64,000 nucleotides of DNA from Sipunculus nudus (lineage: Eukaryota > Annelida > Sipuncula > Golfingiida > Sipunculidae): the NCBI GenBank assembly GCA_026874595.1, contig CM049313.1, positions 47,748,159-47,812,158 on the forward strand, given 5' to 3'. Positions 59,365 to 64,000 of this stretch are shown here, piece by piece. The position numbers were made by a program, and so were the translations under genes. A model generated the notes under the pieces. It was not told the origin of the DNA. It did no database searches and worked only from the letters and a program-made list of their open reading frames with translations. How positions within the stretch are numbered: the stretch's first letter is position 1; the number at the start of each line of letters is the position of its first letter.

Positions 59365-61746
59365 TTAAAATTGAAACTCTCTACTGTACATATCCAAGGA
59401 AGTTTGATGTATTAAATTATAAACATTTTTCAAGTCTTCTGGACTTAAACTTGTGGTTTTAACCCAATTGTTTTCTTGTGTTGGTGGCACTAATATTTGT
59501 TTAATCAAAACTTTGTACACTGTCCTTGAGTCTAATTTTAAAAGGTTGCATATTCCACCAATTGTTTGAATAAAATCACATCCATCTTTAGATACAATTT
59601 CTAATTGCCCAGAAGCCTTCAACTTTACTCTTTCAATCCAACCCTTTGGTACTGCATCAACGATAGACCTCCATTGCATAAACTCTTTTACTGATACAAC
59701 TGGGTAAGCCCTCTGAAACTCATTCCAGGTATAAAGATTACCTGTTGCATTCATCAAATCTCCAATTGTTTTAATGTTATAAACATCAAGAGTAGCATAA
59801 TAAAATGACTTACTATTTATCTTTAAGAAAGAATTGTTCCAGAGTGGCTGTATTCTAACGTCTTCTGCTGTCTGTGGAATAACTGTTACATAATTAGACC
59901 ACTCTTTCAGACATTTTTTATAAAATGATAACATGTTTCCTGGAACCCTCTTCACATCAAAATTTGAAGACACTGACGTTACCCCTCCTATAGATTTTAA
60001 ATAATACTGTGGGATTATTTTCCATGTTGCATCACCTGCCACAATCAAACGTTTGATCCACATTATGTTCTGTGTTTTTAATCGAGTTCTTACATCTGGA
60101 AACTTTATTCCACCCTTTTCATAATCACCAATAATTGCATTATATTGAACCTTTGGTCTTTTACCATTCCATAAAAACTTTTTTAAATACTGTGTAACAT
60201 TTTCAACAAATGATTTTGGTGCAATAGACATATTACATACATAAAGTATTTTTGACAAAGCAAGTGTTCGACATATTTCCGTCCGACCAAATATTGTAAG
60301 GGTTCTACATGACCACATATTTAGAACAGTCTTTAACTTTGCCTCTGTACTATGGAAATTTAACTTTTGACAAATATCTGTATCATACGAAAAAAATATC
60401 CCTAATATTCTGATTGCAGAACATGTTAAATTGACCCATTTACATGATATTGGTTTATCCTGTCTAACTTTCCAGTCACCCAACCAGGCTGCTTCTGACT
60501 TATCAAAATTAACTCTAAGTGATGTATACTCTTCAAATACTTCAAATATAGAAACCAACGACTTAAATGACTGAACGTCTGATAAGAAAAATGTCACATC
60601 ATCTGCAAACAGTGTTAGTTTAATTTCTTTGTCCCCCACTGTAATACCTTTTACATTCATATTGTTCCTTACCATTTGTGTCATAACTTCCATAACAAGA
60701 ATAAACAAATATGGTGCAATCGGGTCTCCTTGTTTTGTACCCCTTGACATAGTAAAATAATTGGTGGAGAACCCATTATTTAAAACACAACTTGAGGTGT
60801 TTGTATGCAAAAGTTTGACCCAATTAATGAACATTGGCCCAAAGCCAAGACGCTTTAACACACACAACATAAAACCTTGATCCACTGAATCAAAAGCTGC
60901 AGCAAAATCTGCCCCAAATAGTATACCAGTTGTATTTTCATTATTACAAAACTCAATAACATCTGATATGAGCCTTATTGAATCACCTATGTATCGGCCT
61001 GGCACAAAAGCAGTTTGATCTATATGTACTAATTTCTGTAGAACTTTACTTAACCAAGATACTAAAATTTTACTTAATATTTTACAATCCACATTAATCA
61101 AGCTGATGGGGCGCCAAGCATTAATATATCTTACATCTTTACCAGTCTTTTCTAAAAGTATGATTACACTTTGTCTCTGGCTTGTGGTCAACTCTCCAAC
61201 TTTATAACATTCATTTAAACAGGCAGTCATTTCTTTTCCAAGTTCACCAAAGAAACACAAATAAAATTCCTTGCCCAAGCCATCATTACCTGGGGTCTTA
61301 TTATTAGCCATGGCTTTGATAGCCTGATGTACATCTGCAAGAGTGATCATACCCTCACATGAAGCTGCTTCATCATCATTTAATTCAGGCAGATCTTCAA
61401 CAGTTAGCAAAAAATTATCAAATTCTTGTTTTGTTTTATGAATTTTTCCTTTGAATTTCTCTGAGTAGTAATTATATATCTGAGACATAAGTTCTTTGGG
61501 TTTTATGATCTCCCTGTCATTCACAAGTAACTTTCTAATACAGGTCTTACTTTTATTTCTATGCTCTAAATTTAAAAAATATTTATTACTACGTTCACCT
61601 TGCTCACACCATTGGGCTCTTGAGCGGATGATAATACCTTGTGTTATTTCATTATAACAATCTTCTAGCCTGTTTTTAATCCTGATATATTTCTCTTTAT
61701 TAGCTGTATTTGGTTCTCTATCTAATACACTTTCCATTTCTTCCAT
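59365..61746 (-). pseudogene. LINE ORF2 reverse transcriptase, 793-residue open frame
   Basis: RT domain with RPISLINVDCKILSKIL (residues 212-228), DQTAFVPGRYIGDSIRLI (243-260), FGADFAAAFDSVD (first catalytic Asp, residue 280), RGTKQGDPIAPYLFI (335-349) and LFADDVTFF (catalytic Asp pair, residues 382-383). A typical L1-type linker (KSKTCIRKL, NNKTPGNDGLGKEFY) precedes it. The frame is fully open until a TAA at 59365-59367, just before the zinc-finger region, which continues in the same frame. The true ORF start lies further upstream, beyond the frame slip. Confidence 0.93.
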
Positions 61747-61754
61747 TTCCTTCT

Positions 61755-62283
61755 CTAAACTAAGTACTCTTCCATAAATTTTTTCTTTTTCTTTTTAGAA
61801 TATTCTATTGTAAATTTCCGTATATTGTATTTCATGTATTCCCATTTCCTTTGTGCGTCTAGTTGTAGTTGATCAGCTTCCGTTTTAATAGAAATAATGT
61901 GCTCTTTCATTTTATTGACGTAATTTTCATCCTTGAGCAATGAGCAATTAAATTTCCAGAAGGATGGACCGCGCGATCCTTCAGTAACACCCCCTATTTT
62001 GAGCTCCACCGCAGAATGGTCAGATCCTATACTTGGTATAACAGTGCATGATGATATTAATGGTTGTAATGATGAAGAGACTAAGAAAAAATCAAGACGA
62101 CGCTGAGTTAACGGATTTAATCTTCTCCATGTATACCGTTTAGCCTGAGGATTCCTAATACGCCATATATCACATAATTCCAATGATTCTATGATGCTGT
62201 TCATTGTTTCGATTGTATTATATTTCAAAGTTAAATTACCACCATGTGCATCATTTTCCGAGAAACAAAAATTAAAATATGAT
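61755..62283 (-). pseudogene. LINE ORF2 endonuclease C-terminal part
   Basis: The frame is open from the truncation point: DAHGGNLTLKYNTIETM, YTWRRLNPLTQRRLDFFLVS and SIGSDHSAVEL (SDH motif with the catalytic His of AP endonucleases). It ends in a Lys-rich run (KKKKKK) where the frame slips and stops at 61755. The N-terminal catalytic residues are missing because of 5' truncation. Confidence 0.85.
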
Positions 62284-62299
62284 TAACGGCAATATGATT

Positions 62300-62530
62300 A
62301 ACGATGGAAGGAACACGCGCAGATGTCCACATGGAGCACCAAAAGGACGTGCGTGGCATGACGTCAAACTACATGTGATCGGTCGTCAGGCACGTGTCTC
62401 TCTGAACAACCAGTTCCTTGCTACGCTCCACCATCGCTTTCCTAACATTGCAAGAGCTGGGCCAGCCATACTGAACGGATGGAAGAACAGAGCGTTCTTC
62501 AGAAGGTTTACCATAAAACCTACCTGCTAA
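62300..62530 (+). CDS. Lectin-like gene, last coding exon, 3' part
   Basis: After the second copy of the 15-bp duplication (62285-62299), the frame resumes with NDGRNTRRCPHGAPKG, WHDVKLHVIGRQARVSLNN, LATLHHRFPNIARAG and FFRRFTIKPTC, ending in TAA (62528-62530). These 76 residues are out of reach of the promoter-proximal reading frame in this allele. No canonical AATAAA is seen close downstream; ATTAAATAATAAT near 62568 is the nearest A-rich candidate. Confidence 0.75.
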   Translation, partial: NDGRNTRRCPHGAPKGRAWHDVKLHVIGRQARVSLNNQFLATLHHRFPNIARAGPAILNGWKNRAFFRRFTIKPTC

Positions 62531-62534
62531 TCCC

Positions 62535-63485
62535 AAAGATGCTTCAAGGAGCACCTCTGAAAAAAAATATTAAATAATAATGCTTTAAGTAGTGTTTTAT
62601 TTTACTTTAAAATCCTATATTCTGATTTACTCGTGTTTCAGAGAGCTTTTATTTCCAAATGTTTAAGGCATAATCACATATAGGTTTCACCACATTTCTC
62701 CACCGTGATATAAGTCAATGTCACTGAAACTGAATGTCGTCATATTGATTTCGCTTTTGACATAATTTTTGTGTATCAGATAAATGAATGATAAGTATTA
62801 TCATGAAGAATTAAACACTGAATATTATTTGTAACTTCAAAGAAATAGTTGTAACAGGGTATGATGTACAGAATATCAGAGTTACACACATGTCAAATCT
62901 TTTTGCTTGATCACCTATATCATGAAACGTAATACCTCTATTTGGAAACAAGAATGACTGATTAATCTTTACATGAATAAAAGCATTGAATAAAACAACA
63001 CTAAATATTTTTTCTGGATGAGCCATATTGTGTACGTGTTAAAATTCGACTGTAGACGAGGACGTTGATCGTTGATATGCTGCCGTAAAGTTTGGAGCCA
63101 AAAGGTTAACGCATTTTGTCATTCTCGAGATAAGCTGACACTCTATGGAATATATCTGAACAAAAAATGACATTGTATTTCATATAACAGTTCTGATAAG
63201 GAGACTGTTCGTATGTAAAGTATAATGTGATAGAGTATAATGTGAACTATTGCAGAAAAACGCCGTATAGGTGAACTTTGTGGAGCTACTGATTATAACT
63301 GTTACCAGAGGGCCCTGAGAGAGTTCATTCCTTTTACAGTACATATTCATAAAATTCAAAGCATCTTAAACCAGGAGTCACATTTCATCGAATCCCCAGA
63401 CAGTTGGTTTGAGTTCCATCAAAAAGTAAGCATGAAGCTGAATATCTTGACTTTATGTTCATATCAGTTTTGAATATGTGTACAC
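62535..63485. other. Non-coding, downstream of the lectin-like gene
   Basis: AT-rich. No further exon or repeat is recognised. Confidence 0.4.
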
Positions 63486-63489
63486 ATGC

Positions 63490-64000
63490 TTATCTCGTTT
63501 TTAGCTAAACTGACTGTCATCTGGGCTATAGCGATCACTCTTTGTCCGGCTTCCGTCCGTCTGTCCGTCTGTTTGTCCGTTAACCAGGCACAAATCGTAA
63601 CCGCTGGCTCTGGAATCTTATAACTTCAAATCTAGGGAGGTCCATAAAAATCTTCTTGGAAACCAGAAATTAGGTCTCTGTTACACATAACCTCGGGTTA
63701 TGGGGCTCCGAAGTATCCCCAGAATAATGGAAAATTTGATACAAAAACTCAAGTATCTGAACAAATAAAACACTTATCACCATGATTATTGATCATGGGG
63801 TGTTTCTTCAGTTTCTGCAGACTGGTGGCGCCACCTGTACTTTTCGATTTTTTGCGATCTCTATTTTTGAGACCTTCAAAGATGCAGTCATCTGTTAACA
63901 GGGCACAAATCGTAACGACTGAACCTAGAATCTTCTTTCTTGACATGCAGGGAGGCCCATGGAAAGACTCTTTGCAAACCTGAAATTAAGTCTCTCTTAC
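63490..64000 (-). mobile_element. Pearl/HINE-like element running off the window edge
   Basis: 'TTTTTAGCTAAACTGACTGT' then 'CATCTGGGCTATAGCGATC' (63500-63540) is the hairpin end, followed by GTCCGTCTGTCCGTCTG. Then come 'TTAGGTCTCTGTTAC', 'GGGGTGTTTCTTCAG' and 'CTGGTGGCGCCACCTGTAC' core blocks as in the 45.7-49.3 kb array. The other end lies outside the window. Confidence 0.6.

Larger units (their letters stand above)
58462..62284 (-). mobile_element. 5'-truncated L1/Tx1-like LINE in a coding exon
   Basis: Minus-strand element with a 23-25 nt poly(A) tail (T run 58460-58484). It is flanked by the perfect direct repeat AACGGCAATATGATT (58447-58461 and 62285-62299), as produced by target-primed reverse transcription. 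From 5' it holds the C-terminal part of an AP-type endonuclease (SIGSDHSAVEL), a long RT frame, a CCHC zinc finger and a 3' UTR of about 450 bp. The 5' end is cut inside the endonuclease. One frame change near 61775-61795 (an A-rich run) and one TAA at 59365-59367 interrupt the open frame, so this copy would not encode a continuous ORF2. Motif wording (RPISLINVDCKILSKIL, DQTAFVPGRYIGDSIRLI) points to the L1/Tx1 group. Confidence 0.9.
57312..62530 (+). pseudogene. Secreted ConA-like lectin-type gene, disrupted by LINE
   Basis: Three coding exons (57323-57407, 57677-57947, 58404-62530) have consensus GT/AG junctions and compatible phases (1, then 2). The product would be about 214 residues if the LINE at 58462-62284 and one duplication copy are ignored. 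It starts with a signal peptide (MAFRFAICMLLILG...), then a beta-rich domain with GDGLGFIILDDT, YVVFVQILND, NYDFLFL and, in the last exon, WHDVKLHVIGRQARVSLNN and FFRRFTI. That alternation resembles concanavalin-A-like lectin/glucanase folds; this is inference from pattern, not a search. As assembled, translation runs from the exon into the LINE's poly(T) as poly-Phe and stops about 17 codons later, losing the last 76 residues. The intact flanking frame suggests a recent, possibly polymorphic lesion. Confidence 0.75.

Overview
The window is AT-rich, intron-containing animal nuclear DNA, dominated by transposable elements and tandem repeats. Three things suggest a marine invertebrate, most likely a mollusc. 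First, there are many copies of elements combining a (CCGT/ACGG)n microsatellite, a terminal hairpin and tandem core repeats, the architecture described for bivalve 'pearl'/HINE (non-autonomous Helentron) elements. Second, there are arrays carrying the TGACCTTTGACC motif. Third, the retroelement set (Gypsy, CR1-like, L1/Tx1-like, Penelope-type ribozyme) fits. The organism call is inference; nothing in the window fixes the species.

Only two host genes are recognisable. At 8.5-10.9 kb (minus strand) lies a double-hotdog thioesterase-like gene that is a pseudogene: it has a frameshift, two in-frame stops and a 1.45-kb MITE (8661-10112) inserted in its reading frame. At 55.5-62.5 kb (plus strand) lies a small secreted, concanavalin-A-fold-like protein gene with a TATA box, a non-coding first exon and three coding exons. 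Its last coding exon is split by a 3.8-kb antisense L1-like LINE (58462-62284) flanked by a perfect 15-bp target-site duplication. The two exon halves rejoin exactly in frame when the insertion and one duplication copy are ignored.

The rest, left to right: AT-rich sequence with one member of a dispersed ~470-bp repeat (2.4-2.9 kb); a 209-bp MITE (4.8 kb); a pearl-like element with a ~680-bp tandem core (5.4-8.15 kb); the thioesterase pseudogene; a ~127-bp satellite with a GGTGGCGCCACC motif (11.5-12.0 kb); a decayed antisense Gypsy retrotransposon (12.6-~19.2 kb) that hosts two nested MITEs; satellite and pearl remnants (20-21 kb); a CR1-like LINE (21.8-23.4 kb); a pearl-like element with DR1-bearing core repeats (23.5-26.0 kb); more DR1 repeats (27.3-30.5 kb) interrupted by a 995-bp MITE with a second element nested in it; a second Gypsy gag fragment (32.2-33.6 kb); a tRNA-headed SINE (35.6-36.0 kb); a 418-bp MITE (39.9 kb); a ~770-bp tandem duplication (42.8-44.2 kb); a 3.6-kb pearl-like array (45.7-49.3 kb); a fold-back element carrying a hammerhead ribozyme fold (49.8-50.2 kb); a 1.6-kb element with 231-bp GC-rich terminal inverted repeats (51.05-52.66 kb); a LINE RT fragment (54.6 kb); the lectin-like gene; and a further pearl-like array at the right edge.

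The most notable items are the ribozyme-bearing fold-back, the recent LINE allele in the secreted-protein gene, the modular pearl-like family whose ends are conserved while its tandem cores differ, and the repeated perfect DR1 nuclear-receptor half-site arrangement. All calls are from reading the sequence; no database search was run.
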